A stretch of 42,452 nt of DNA from a virus: positions 1-42,452 of the IMG/VR virus record IMGVR_UViG_3300042691_026234; one strand, written 5' to 3'. The stretch's first letter is position 1; every line of letters begins with the position of its first letter. Below the pieces are notes generated by a model. It searched no databases, was not told where the DNA came from, and was given only the letters and a program-made list of their open reading frames with translations. Shown here piece by piece: positions 1 to 8,121 of the stretch. The position numbers and the translations under genes were made by a program.

Positions 1-66
1 CTGGCACTGGCACTGGCACTGGCACTGGCACTGGCACTGGCACTGGCACTGGCACTGGCACTGGCA
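1..66. repeat. Hexanucleotide tandem repeat (CTGGCA), 11 units
   Basis: Eleven uninterrupted CTGGCA units run from the first base of the window, so the tract may be longer upstream. It lies inside an open reading frame and encodes alternating Gly-Thr. Because the unit is 6 bp, gain or loss of units changes the linker length without shifting the frame. Confidence 0.95.
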
Positions 67-839
67 CAGGAGAAGGAACAGATACTGATCTTTTTGGTCC
101 AGACATTGACACCGATGGTACAAAACCAACAACGCCAAGAGTACCAACAACACCAACAACGCCAAGAGTACCAACAACACCAACAACGCCAAAGATACCA
201 ACAGTACCAAAGATTTTAGCAAATAGACAAGTTGCTGCTGAAGATGAACAATATATTAAAAACTTAATAGCGGGATTGACTGGAAAAATGGATTACACAT
301 TATCGGGTTTACCAACTGCCAAATCACAAATGAGTGAAATACCTAAGTTTGCTACGGGCAGTTCTACAACGCAAACCCCTACACAAACCGAAACCGTTTA
401 CAATCCTTTTTCAGCAGATATTAGTGGCATTAAGTCATCGTTAACTCCCAATCTTACCAGAGCACGATTGGATTATATCTTGACTGGTTTGCCTGGTAAT
501 CTTATTGGTAAGGCAGAAGGTGGTTCAATTCAAGAACACAATCCAAAGTTTTTTTCAGAAGGTGGTTTGGGTAGTATTGAGAACCGTTATGTAACTGGCG
601 ATGGAGACGGAACTAGCGATAGCATTCCTGCTATGTTGGCAAACGGCGAATTCGTGATTCCCGCAGATGTAGTATCATCCATAGGCAATGGTAGTAACGA
701 TGCTGGTGCTGAAATTTTAGATGAATTCTTAAGAACAATTCGTGAACACAAACGGGCTGCGGATGCAAGGAGTTTGCCTCCAGATAGCAAAGGTCCTTTG
801 GGATATTTATTAGAAGCAAAACGCAAAGTAGAGGCATAA
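3..839 (+). CDS. Virion protein with low-complexity linker (5'-truncated)
   Basis: The frame is open from the window edge. It reads through a Gly-Thr tract and a Pro/Thr nonapeptide repeat and continues past a possible internal TTG at 276 to a stop at 837-839, so the true start lies upstream. The C-terminal part holds GDGDGTSDSIPAMLANGEFV followed by IPADVVSSIGNGSNDAGAE. Comparable segments (DGxSDSIPA..ANGEFVIPADVV..LGNGS) recur in structural or tail-region proteins of aquatic podoviruses, where their function is not established. It is followed 1 bp later by the next virion gene in a same-strand chain. A tail or ejection-associated role is inferred from position only. Confidence 0.75.
   Translation, partial: GTGTGTGTGTGTGTGTGTGTGTGEGTDTDLFGPDIDTDGTKPTTPRVPTTPTTPRVPTTPTTPKIPTVPKILANRQVAAEDEQYIKNLIAGLTGKMDYTLSGLPTAKSQMSEIPKFATGSSTTQTPTQTETVYNPFSADISGIKSSLTPNLTRARLDYILTGLPGNLIGKAEGGSIQEHNPKFFSEGGLGSIENRYVTGDGDGTSDSIPAMLANGEFVIPADVVSSIGNGSNDAGAEILDEFLRTIREHKRAADARSLPPDSKGPLGYLLEAKRKVEA
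126..206. repeat. 27-bp tandem repeat, three units, coding
   Basis: Units begin near 126, 153 and 180, with a period of 27 bp. Two are nearly identical and the third has diverged. They encode the nine-residue unit PTTPRVPTT, ending as PTTPKIPTV. Together with the Gly-Thr tract this makes a low-complexity linker in the truncated virion protein. Confidence 0.85.
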
Positions 840-840
840 C

Positions 841-1797
841 ATGGCAGGCTTAAACAATATCATTTCAAATACCGCTCAACAACAAACCACCCTTCCGGCG
901 TGGTTTGACACAGCGCAACAAAATGTCGTGTCGGGTGCTCAACAAGCATATGGGCAAGCTCCGACACCGCAACAAACCGTTGCTCAAGGCGCAATTAACC
1001 GATTGTCTGGCCCCACCAATCCATTTACTGAAGCCGCTGGCACTTTGCAAAACATTGCCACGGGTGCTGCCAATCCATGGATTACCAGCCCAACAGGGCA
1101 AGTAACTCCCAATACACAGACGGCATTGGGTGGATTGTTTCAAGCACAAAACCAACAACTACAACAATTAATGCCCAATGTGACTGCTCCGGTTACGGGG
1201 GCATCAATTGGTGCTGGACAGTTTGGTAGTTTGCGTGGACAAACCGCAGTCAATAAAGCCATGGCGGATGCTCAAGCAATATTAAATGCTCAACAAATGC
1301 AAGCGGCATTACAAAACCAGCAAACGGGCGTGCAAGCGGGATTAGGTGCTGGTAACTTAACACAACAAGATATCAACAATCTATTAACCGTTGGTCAATA
1401 CCAACAAGCTGCACCGTTTACCAATGTGTCTAACCTTGGTAAAGTCATTGGTGGTATTCAAGCACCTACTTCTGTGTACAACCAAACTCAATTATCACCA
1501 CTAAATCAAATTGCTGGTTTAATGACCGTGCTTGGTGGTACTAGTGGTACTGGCGGTCTATTAGGTCAATTGGGTGTGACTGGTGGTTTACAAGGATTAA
1601 TTAAAGGCGTTGGTGATTTATTTAAAATCAATCCAAGTGGTACTGCTGGCGGTGATGCGGAAGCTCAAGAAGGCGGTTTCTATGGTGGTATCAACCCACC
1701 CAATCCGTTTGCAGATTTATCTGATCAACAAATTCAAGAATTAATTGATGCGGGAGTTACTCCTGGTACATATGTTGCCCCCAACTTCGAAGAGTAA
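841..1797 (+). CDS. Gln/Gly-rich putative internal virion (ejection) protein
   Basis: The product has 318 residues and is rich in Gln, Ala, Gly and Asn, with few charged residues before the acidic C-terminal tail. Residues around 110-200 (LGGLFQAQNQQLQQLM onward) look helical and amphipathic, while residues 225-260 are a glycine-rich stretch (LGGTSGTGGLLGQLG). Such composition is usual for podovirus proteins packed in the capsid and ejected with the DNA. No catalytic motif is visible. The ATG lies 1 bp after the previous stop and the stop lies 3 bp before the next ATG, so the genes are translated as a chain. The assignment rests on composition and location, and a tail-hub protein is also possible. 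Confidence 0.7.
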   Translation: MAGLNNIISNTAQQQTTLPAWFDTAQQNVVSGAQQAYGQAPTPQQTVAQGAINRLSGPTNPFTEAAGTLQNIATGAANPWITSPTGQVTPNTQTALGGLFQAQNQQLQQLMPNVTAPVTGASIGAGQFGSLRGQTAVNKAMADAQAILNAQQMQAALQNQQTGVQAGLGAGNLTQQDINNLLTVGQYQQAAPFTNVSNLGKVIGGIQAPTSVYNQTQLSPLNQIAGLMTVLGGTSGTGGLLGQLGVTGGLQGLIKGVGDLFKINPSGTAGGDAEAQEGGFYGGINPPNPFADLSDQQIQELIDAGVTPGTYVAPNFEE

Positions 1798-1800
1798 AAT

Positions 1801-3546
1801 ATGGCAGATAAAGAACAACCACAACAACCATTAGATGCAGCAGATCAATCCGTTCGCATGGGAACGGCGGCTAAACCCATTATTGCCAACGAAAGCGTAT
1901 TGGCGCAAATGGAAAAGTTGTATAGAGATAAGCTGGCAAGAAGTAGTGGTTTCTTACAAGACTTAGCCGATGCCTCTGCATGGTGGTCGGGTGGTGTGGA
2001 AGGCCCAACTCGTGGTCTTGCCCTTCGTGCCCAGACTCGTGCCGCTCAAGAAAAAGAGTTAGAAGAATTGGCTCGTAACATTGCAACCACCAAAGTTGGT
2101 ATGGCTCAGTTGCAAGAGGCTGGTGGTGCGTTGCAACCGACAGGCACATCTGCTCCCGTAATGGGTGGTGCTCCAACAACCACTGGTGGTGGTGGTGCAA
2201 CAATGCCGGCTGGTTGGGGAACCTACCGTGGCGTACCAGTACCTCCAGAGGTATTCCAAAGCATTAATGCCTACATTCGTTTAGGCGATATTACTAAAGC
2301 AAATGCTGTGTTTGCTGAGTATGCTAAGACTCGTGGTCAGTTCTTGAATCAACCAGGCACATTTAAGCAAGAAGATTATTGGGATCCTAATTTAGGAAGA
2401 ACCATTCCAAAATCAGCATACGATGTCCAACAAGAAACTTTATTTGGTCGTCCATCAGCACCTACTCCTACAGCACCAGCGCCAGTTACAGCACCAAAAG
2501 CACCCGTTTCAACGGCACCAACACCAACCGTATCACCTACTCCAACGGCAGCTCGTGATGTGTATCGATTTGAAAATATGCCTCCAGAGTTAAAGCAAGC
2601 AATTCGTGATACTGAACAAAGGATGGGTCTAAGAGGTGCAGTACTTGATCGTCCTGATGCTCCAGAAATCTTTAACAATTTGCCGTTAGAACGCCGCAAA
2701 GAAATTTTTGAATCTCGCAATGTAACTCCAGTTAATGTTCCAACACAAGCTCCCGCTCCTGCTCCCACTGAGGCTGGTGCTCCAACAGCACCTCGTCGTT
2801 TTGCTACTCGAACTGAAGAGCAAGCGTTTAAAAAAGGTCAAGAGGAATATGTCACAGGACAAGCCTCTAAGGCTGGTCAAAAAGTTGGTGAAAACCGTGG
2901 CGTGTTTGAAACGGCTGCTAGTGAGGCAAAACAGAATTTACAAACCGCTAATGTGATGTTAAACATTATTGATAAGCATCCAGATGCAATTGGTTTAGGC
3001 TACAAAAACCGTGCATTGGGAGCAACCATTGAGGGTGTTAAACTTATTACTGGTAAAGACATTGAGCCGTTTGCAAGACGAGTTGCATTATCTCCAGAAG
3101 CGATTGAGGCTGGCACTAAATTTGATTCGTTGGCTGAACAAAACAATCTTAGATTTAGGCAAGAAGTTTACAAAGGCACGGGTCAAGTGTCTGACTTTGA
3201 AACTAAGTTAAGTGAACGAGCCGCTGGTCTATCGCTTAATAATAGCGTGGAAGCCAACCGATTCTTTGCCATTGTCGCTGCTGAGAATTATCGCACCATG
3301 GATAAACTGGGACAAGAATGGGCTAAGTATAAAGCAGACAAAGGAGCGTTAGCTGACTTTGCTGAGTTTAAGCAATCCGATGCTTGGAGAAGTGCACAGA
3401 ATGAACGTGAACAGCGTTTGAAAAAATTGTTTCCAGAGATTGATAGTACAGAAGTTGGCTTTGGTGAAAAAACTAAAGGTGGAATTCCACAACAACGAGT
3501 GGATCAATTGCGAGATCGTTACGGCATAAAAAGGGCTACACCATAA
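1801..3546 (+). CDS. Putative virion protein with Pro/Ala/Thr linkers
   Basis: The product has 581 residues. An N-terminal helical part (about 30-110) contains LAQMEKLYRDKLARSSGFL. Two low-complexity linkers rich in Pro, Ala and Thr follow (about 115-140 and 220-250, with another near 315-335). The C-terminal helical domain (about 345-560) includes GTGQVSDFETKLSERAAGLS. This last segment resembles domains found in large internal or ejection proteins of podoviruses. No enzyme signature is seen. Its stop overlaps the next gene's ATG (TAATGG), which fits translational coupling. The role is inferred from neighbours. Confidence 0.7.
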   Translation: MADKEQPQQPLDAADQSVRMGTAAKPIIANESVLAQMEKLYRDKLARSSGFLQDLADASAWWSGGVEGPTRGLALRAQTRAAQEKELEELARNIATTKVGMAQLQEAGGALQPTGTSAPVMGGAPTTTGGGGATMPAGWGTYRGVPVPPEVFQSINAYIRLGDITKANAVFAEYAKTRGQFLNQPGTFKQEDYWDPNLGRTIPKSAYDVQQETLFGRPSAPTPTAPAPVTAPKAPVSTAPTPTVSPTPTAARDVYRFENMPPELKQAIRDTEQRMGLRGAVLDRPDAPEIFNNLPLERRKEIFESRNVTPVNVPTQAPAPAPTEAGAPTAPRRFATRTEEQAFKKGQEEYVTGQASKAGQKVGENRGVFETAASEAKQNLQTANVMLNIIDKHPDAIGLGYKNRALGATIEGVKLITGKDIEPFARRVALSPEAIEAGTKFDSLAEQNNLRFRQEVYKGTGQVSDFETKLSERAAGLSLNNSVEANRFFAIVAAENYRTMDKLGQEWAKYKADKGALADFAEFKQSDAWRSAQNEREQRLKKLFPEIDSTEVGFGEKTKGGIPQQRVDQLRDRYGIKRATP

Positions 3547-4865
3547 TGGCAAAATTAAATGAACTCTATCAGATGCTCGATACGGCAGATAAGATGGCTG
3601 CCACGGGAGATAAACAAGCCCAACAAGATGCTAAAGACATTGCAAATTTAATTAAAGCAGAAGAAGCCGCAGAACAAAAAGCGGGAGAATACCCTCCATT
3701 ATTGGGAGGTACTCTAGGTGCTGGTGCGGGTGCTGTTGGACAACTGACTGGAAAAGGAATTGGATTCGGTCGTAATTTATCAAGAGCTGCTGAAAATGTT
3801 AATGTGTTGGCAGATCAATTAAAAGCCAATATGGCTAAACCCCCAGCACCTCCAGTTGCCACATCTCCCGTAGCTCCTGGTGGTAGTGCATGGAATCGAG
3901 AACTCACTGGTATGAGTGTGCCCGGTTCACAAATGAGTAAGTCTTGGTTGGATCTAAACAAAGGTATACAGAATGTTGTAAGCCCCATGAGCGATCTTCC
4001 AGAGTTTCGTGGTGGATCTGTATCCCCCGCTGGTGTAATTATGCCTCCCCAAATTGGTGCACAACCAACCCAACAGCCTGCTCCATCGGGTGCATTTAGC
4101 CGAGCAGTTGATCGGACTCGACAACTTGGTGGTGCATTACCTCGTGTCGGTGGTGCAACGATGCGTGCTGCTGGCCCAATCGCTGGTGGTTTTGGTGCTG
4201 GATTTGAAGGTGCTGAAGCCTACAATCGATTTGAGCGTGGCGATCCATTAGGTGGTGCTATTAGTACAGTTGGTGCTGGTGCTGGTTTGGCATCGATGTA
4301 TCCCCCATTAGCCCCGATTGGAATACCCGTCAGTTACGGTGCGATGGGTCTTAACTACTTAATCGATAAGTATCGTGGTGGCCCTAAGTACAAGAGTGTC
4401 ATGGAGAAAGCCGAAGGTGGTTTAGTGGGTGGTCTATCATCTATTCCACAACCGTCTGCACTCACTGCTCAAATGGCACAACAGAATGCACCACAACATG
4501 GTTTGCCCCCGGTTCATAACTTAGATATGTTATCGGCTTCTAATTCTTCTGGTAGCCGTCCGTTTAATGATATGTACAATCCCAATATGCGGTATGCTCC
4601 GCCATTTAAAGAAGGTGGTAGCACGACACCAGCGTGGCAACGCAAAGAAGGTAAGAGTCCATCGGGTGGTTTGAACGCAGTCGGTCGGGCATCGTACAAG
4701 CGTGAAACGGGCGGCACATTAAAAGCTCCACAGCCCGAAGGTGGTTCTCGTAAGAAATCGTTCTGTGCCAGAATGGGTGGTATGAAAAAGAAACTCACTT
4801 CTGCAAAAACAGCGAACGATCCAGATTCTCGCATCAACAAAGCACTGCGTAAATGGAAATGCTAA
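3546..4865 (+). CDS. Virion-region protein with C-terminal Cys-Arg-Trp module (DUF6321-like)
   Basis: The product has 439 residues. The middle is glycine/alanine-rich and hydrophobic (about 215-275, AGGFGAGFEGAEAYNRF then a GAGAGLASMYPPLAPIG run), which could be membrane-active. The last 80 residues carry AWQRKEGKSPSGGLNAVGR, then KKSFCARMGGMKKKLTS, then a final RWKC-type ending (KALRKWKC). I recognise this basic C-terminal module from many marine myovirus and podovirus proteins, often as a stand-alone small protein and sometimes annotated as DUF6321; its function is unknown. Here it is fused to a longer virion-type protein. The gene overlaps both neighbours by a base or abuts them. Confidence 0.7.
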   Translation: MAKLNELYQMLDTADKMAATGDKQAQQDAKDIANLIKAEEAAEQKAGEYPPLLGGTLGAGAGAVGQLTGKGIGFGRNLSRAAENVNVLADQLKANMAKPPAPPVATSPVAPGGSAWNRELTGMSVPGSQMSKSWLDLNKGIQNVVSPMSDLPEFRGGSVSPAGVIMPPQIGAQPTQQPAPSGAFSRAVDRTRQLGGALPRVGGATMRAAGPIAGGFGAGFEGAEAYNRFERGDPLGGAISTVGAGAGLASMYPPLAPIGIPVSYGAMGLNYLIDKYRGGPKYKSVMEKAEGGLVGGLSSIPQPSALTAQMAQQNAPQHGLPPVHNLDMLSASNSSGSRPFNDMYNPNMRYAPPFKEGGSTTPAWQRKEGKSPSGGLNAVGRASYKRETGGTLKAPQPEGGSRKKSFCARMGGMKKKLTSAKTANDPDSRINKALRKWKC

Positions 4866-7800
4866 ATGCCAACATTAGAGGAAATGAGAGCGGAGATTAA
4901 TCGTCTCCTACCCGAATTTGAAACTCCACAATTTGTAAAAAACATTCAAACGGCATATCAAAACATGCCAGGTGCTGCTATTCCTCAAGCGGCATTATCT
5001 TTAGGTTCAAGCATGATCGGTGCTCCTCTAGGAGCTGCATACGGCGTAGGCAAGACACTACTCTCTGGTAAATATGGCACGCAAGAAGGCATCAAACTTG
5101 GTCAACAAGAAGCCAACAAGGTCATGAATGCCATGCGTTACACCCCGCCCACCAAAGCGGGTCGTAATATTTCCGAGACTATCGAACGACTCCCACAAAC
5201 TTTAACTGGCTCAGAGATGGGCATCGGTATGCTACCAGAGATCTGGGGCATGCCTCCTCGCATCTCGCCGTCCGATGTGCAAGTTATGGGCGCTCGTGGC
5301 ATCAACGCAGCTCGTGAGATTGCCGACATTCCTCGTGACTTCTCCGCAGCACAGTCTGGCTTAACTCGCATTGGTGCATTTGACAAGCCAACCTACGGTG
5401 CAAGACTGCAAAACGTGGCTGAAGATATTGGCGATGTCATGGCACGCCGTCAAGCACGCCGTTCCGATGAGGGCACACCTACTCTGTCTGGGCTACAGAC
5501 TTTTGAAAGCATGATGCCAGACACCAATTTGTACGCCATTAAACCAAAGGGTGGCAACTGGCCTACGACATTGGGATCAATCGCTCCACTATCAGAGCAA
5601 CGCATGATAGGAAAACGATTATCAAAAGCTCAAATTAATTTAACAGATGAAAATCCAATTTCATTTATTTTTGATGATGAATTAACTCGATATGATGCAC
5701 AAAACAATACTCGATTAAGACGAGAACTTGTTAAAAATTATTTAGATAATCCTGATAAAGGTCAAGATCAAATTGAACAAATTAAATCATTTATTTATGA
5801 TAAAAATTTAGATTTAAAAGAACAAGGTCGTCCCTTATTGCCAACATTAGATCGGATTGAAAAAGCTATTCCGTCATTCAATCAGTGGGTGATGGGACCT
5901 TACCAAAAATATATGCAAAACCAAATGGGTACGGGAATTTCAACCGATCCCTTATTGGTGTTAATTAATCAAGCTGAAATTCCATTACACTCTTTATTCC
6001 CAACGGCGCGTGAAGGAGATAGTTTAGATCCAGATATTGTAGAAAAGAAAAGAAAAAATGCATTAGAAAGATTTAAACTAAATGATGTTGATGTAACACA
6101 ACCCACATATCAAAATATTGGAAAAGTTACCGCTACAACACCAATAGGTCGGGAGTATGAAGATTATTTGGATATGGAGATTGCACTCTCCGCCCCCATG
6201 ATGTTAGATAAAGCAAAATTCCCTTTTGCTGAAAAATTAGATCCATATTCAATTGTTTATGATATTAATTATTCTCGTTCAGAGGGGAAAACTGGATTTG
6301 ACGATATACAAAATTATGTTTTGCAAGGATTGATGTCTGGTAAATATGATATCAATAAAGTAAGTAATCTTCCTCCGCATGTTGTAGTGCAAGACATGAT
6401 TAAAGATTACCAAAACCAATTAAAAGAAGAACAAAAGAATAAAGAACTAATTGAAACCTATCGGCATGAGCGTGCTAAACAACTACAAGTAGACACTGAG
6501 TTTCCTGACGGTTCACGAATGGTGGTATTTAATAAGGCCAGTTATGATGCTGATCCCATTATGCTCAAGCGTGACTTTGGTCAAATTACCAAAGATCTAA
6601 ACCAGTGTATTGGTGCTGGTTGTCATGGTACACCAGAGTATCCTGGGCATGGTCCAGCGTTAGAACCACACACTGGCAGACCTCCTCGTGGTTCGACAGG
6701 CGAATTAAGTTACGGATCTTATTACGACATGGTAAAAGAAGGTCGTGGTGAAATTGTTTCTTTCCTTGATCCAGATGATAAATATCAGTTTACGATTCAA
6801 CTTAGATATGAACGCAAACCATTAACAAAAGAAGAAGAAAAAACGATTGTTGAAAGTTGGCTGACACAAAACGCCCCAGAAGATCTGCCTAAATATTTTG
6901 ATTATGTAAACGATCATAAATCTAGTTATGGTGTTAATTACATGGTTAACAAACATCCACAATTGCGAGATGCAATTATTGCTTCTCAGTTCACTAAAAA
7001 AAATGTTGAACAGATGCGTGGTGCTGATAATGGCAATGCTCCAGAAATGTATGAACAGCAAATTATTGATTGGTTGAATTACAATTCTGATCAATTAGGT
7101 TATATTTCTGATTTAGAGCAAATTCCAAATGTTATTGATCTTGGTAGAACTCCAGCCAATATTACTGACAGATTGTCTGAATATGAGCCTGATTGGGATC
7201 TTGAAACATTGAGAGATTTTGTAGAAACTATTAAGCAAGAAAAAGCATTGCCTCGGTTTTTTGATGGTGGTGATGTGTCTTATCTTGCCGAACAAAAGGG
7301 GATTAATTTATCTGAACCTCCATTAAAAGAATTAAGCGAATTTGATCAAAAAATTGTGCTTGAACAATTTGATAATCACATTTTAGGCAGACCTGACTCG
7401 TTGTATGATCAAGATAACTTACAAGATAAATTTATGAACGACATTAATTTATTGCGTGGTTATCCAATTAAGTATGATTTACCAGTTGATATTCATCGCA
7501 AATTAGTCAAGATGATTTTATCGAAAGATCAAAGTTTAATTAATTCTGTTGCTGATCAGATTAGAGATTACACAATTACATCCGCTGTAGCTGGAGGATT
7601 AGAAGTGCCAATACCTTTTGGATTAACTAGTTCTCAAGCAACTGATGTATTTAATGTGTTAAACGGTTGGTATAACCGACATCCTAGAAAAAACGATGCA
7701 AACATTTGGGCGGGATATGAAAAAGATTCCGAACAACACCCCAACCCATTTGATGAAGTTAAGTTAAAAGAATTTGTTGCTCGACCAAGTAATGTTGATT

Positions 7801-8120
7801 TAATACAGCGCGATCTTAGACTTTGGATTGAAGATAATATGCGTCCATCAATGTATGATGTTCCACAAGTTAATGAAGACATCCTTATATTAATGGGTAG
7901 TGCAGATCCTTTAGCCAAAATTCCAAGCAATTTACATACAAAACTTGTTAAAGCGTTATTAAATCAAGATGAACCAAATATTGCTCGTCAAATTAAAAAT
8001 TCATTAGAGCGTTTGCGAAATGGTGAACAACCTGGTAATTTAACAAAAGCTCAATCCGATAACATTTTAGAAATGCTATCCACTTGGACGGAACGGTACC
8101 CGTTTAATGAAGAAGAATAA
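4866..8120 (+). CDS. Large polyvalent-type protein with PcfJ-like module
   Basis: The product has 1084 residues and is the last gene of the rightward virion cluster. The N-terminus (about 1-200) is alanine/glycine-rich with a hydrophobic stretch (about 36-70), as in other proteins of this cluster. At about 570-700 the order LNQCIGAGCHG, then YYDMVKEGRGEIVSFLDPDD, then QFTIQLRYE, then VEQMRGADNGNAP matches the layout of PcfJ-type domains (MRHCVGxY..V..G...I.SLRDP....ATIE, then QIKGKxNxAP) seen in phage polyvalent proteins. That identification is mine by eye. Such proteins are thought to be delivered with the DNA and to act early in the host. Base composition drops to AT-rich after about 5590, which suggests a later fusion. 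The remaining residues are helical and unassigned. Confidence 0.7.
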   Translation: MPTLEEMRAEINRLLPEFETPQFVKNIQTAYQNMPGAAIPQAALSLGSSMIGAPLGAAYGVGKTLLSGKYGTQEGIKLGQQEANKVMNAMRYTPPTKAGRNISETIERLPQTLTGSEMGIGMLPEIWGMPPRISPSDVQVMGARGINAAREIADIPRDFSAAQSGLTRIGAFDKPTYGARLQNVAEDIGDVMARRQARRSDEGTPTLSGLQTFESMMPDTNLYAIKPKGGNWPTTLGSIAPLSEQRMIGKRLSKAQINLTDENPISFIFDDELTRYDAQNNTRLRRELVKNYLDNPDKGQDQIEQIKSFIYDKNLDLKEQGRPLLPTLDRIEKAIPSFNQWVMGPYQKYMQNQMGTGISTDPLLVLINQAEIPLHSLFPTAREGDSLDPDIVEKKRKNALERFKLNDVDVTQPTYQNIGKVTATTPIGREYEDYLDMEIALSAPMMLDKAKFPFAEKLDPYSIVYDINYSRSEGKTGFDDIQNYVLQGLMSGKYDINKVSNLPPHVVVQDMIKDYQNQLKEEQKNKELIETYRHERAKQLQVDTEFPDGSRMVVFNKASYDADPIMLKRDFGQITKDLNQCIGAGCHGTPEYPGHGPALEPHTGRPPRGSTGELSYGSYYDMVKEGRGEIVSFLDPDDKYQFTIQLRYERKPLTKEEEKTIVESWLTQNAPEDLPKYFDYVNDHKSSYGVNYMVNKHPQLRDAIIASQFTKKNVEQMRGADNGNAPEMYEQQIIDWLNYNSDQLGYISDLEQIPNVIDLGRTPANITDRLSEYEPDWDLETLRDFVETIKQEKALPRFFDGGDVSYLAEQKGINLSEPPLKELSEFDQKIVLEQFDNHILGRPDSLYDQDNLQDKFMNDINLLRGYPIKYDLPVDIHRKLVKMILSKDQSLINSVADQIRDYTITSAVAGGLEVPIPFGLTSSQATDVFNVLNGWYNRHPRKNDANIWAGYEKDSEQHPNPFDEVKLKEFVARPSNVDLIQRDLRLWIEDNMRPSMYDVPQVNEDILILMGSADPLAKIPSNLHTKLVKALLNQDEPNIARQIKNSLERLRNGEQPGNLTKAQSDNILEMLSTWTERYPFNEEE

Positions 8121-8121
8121 A

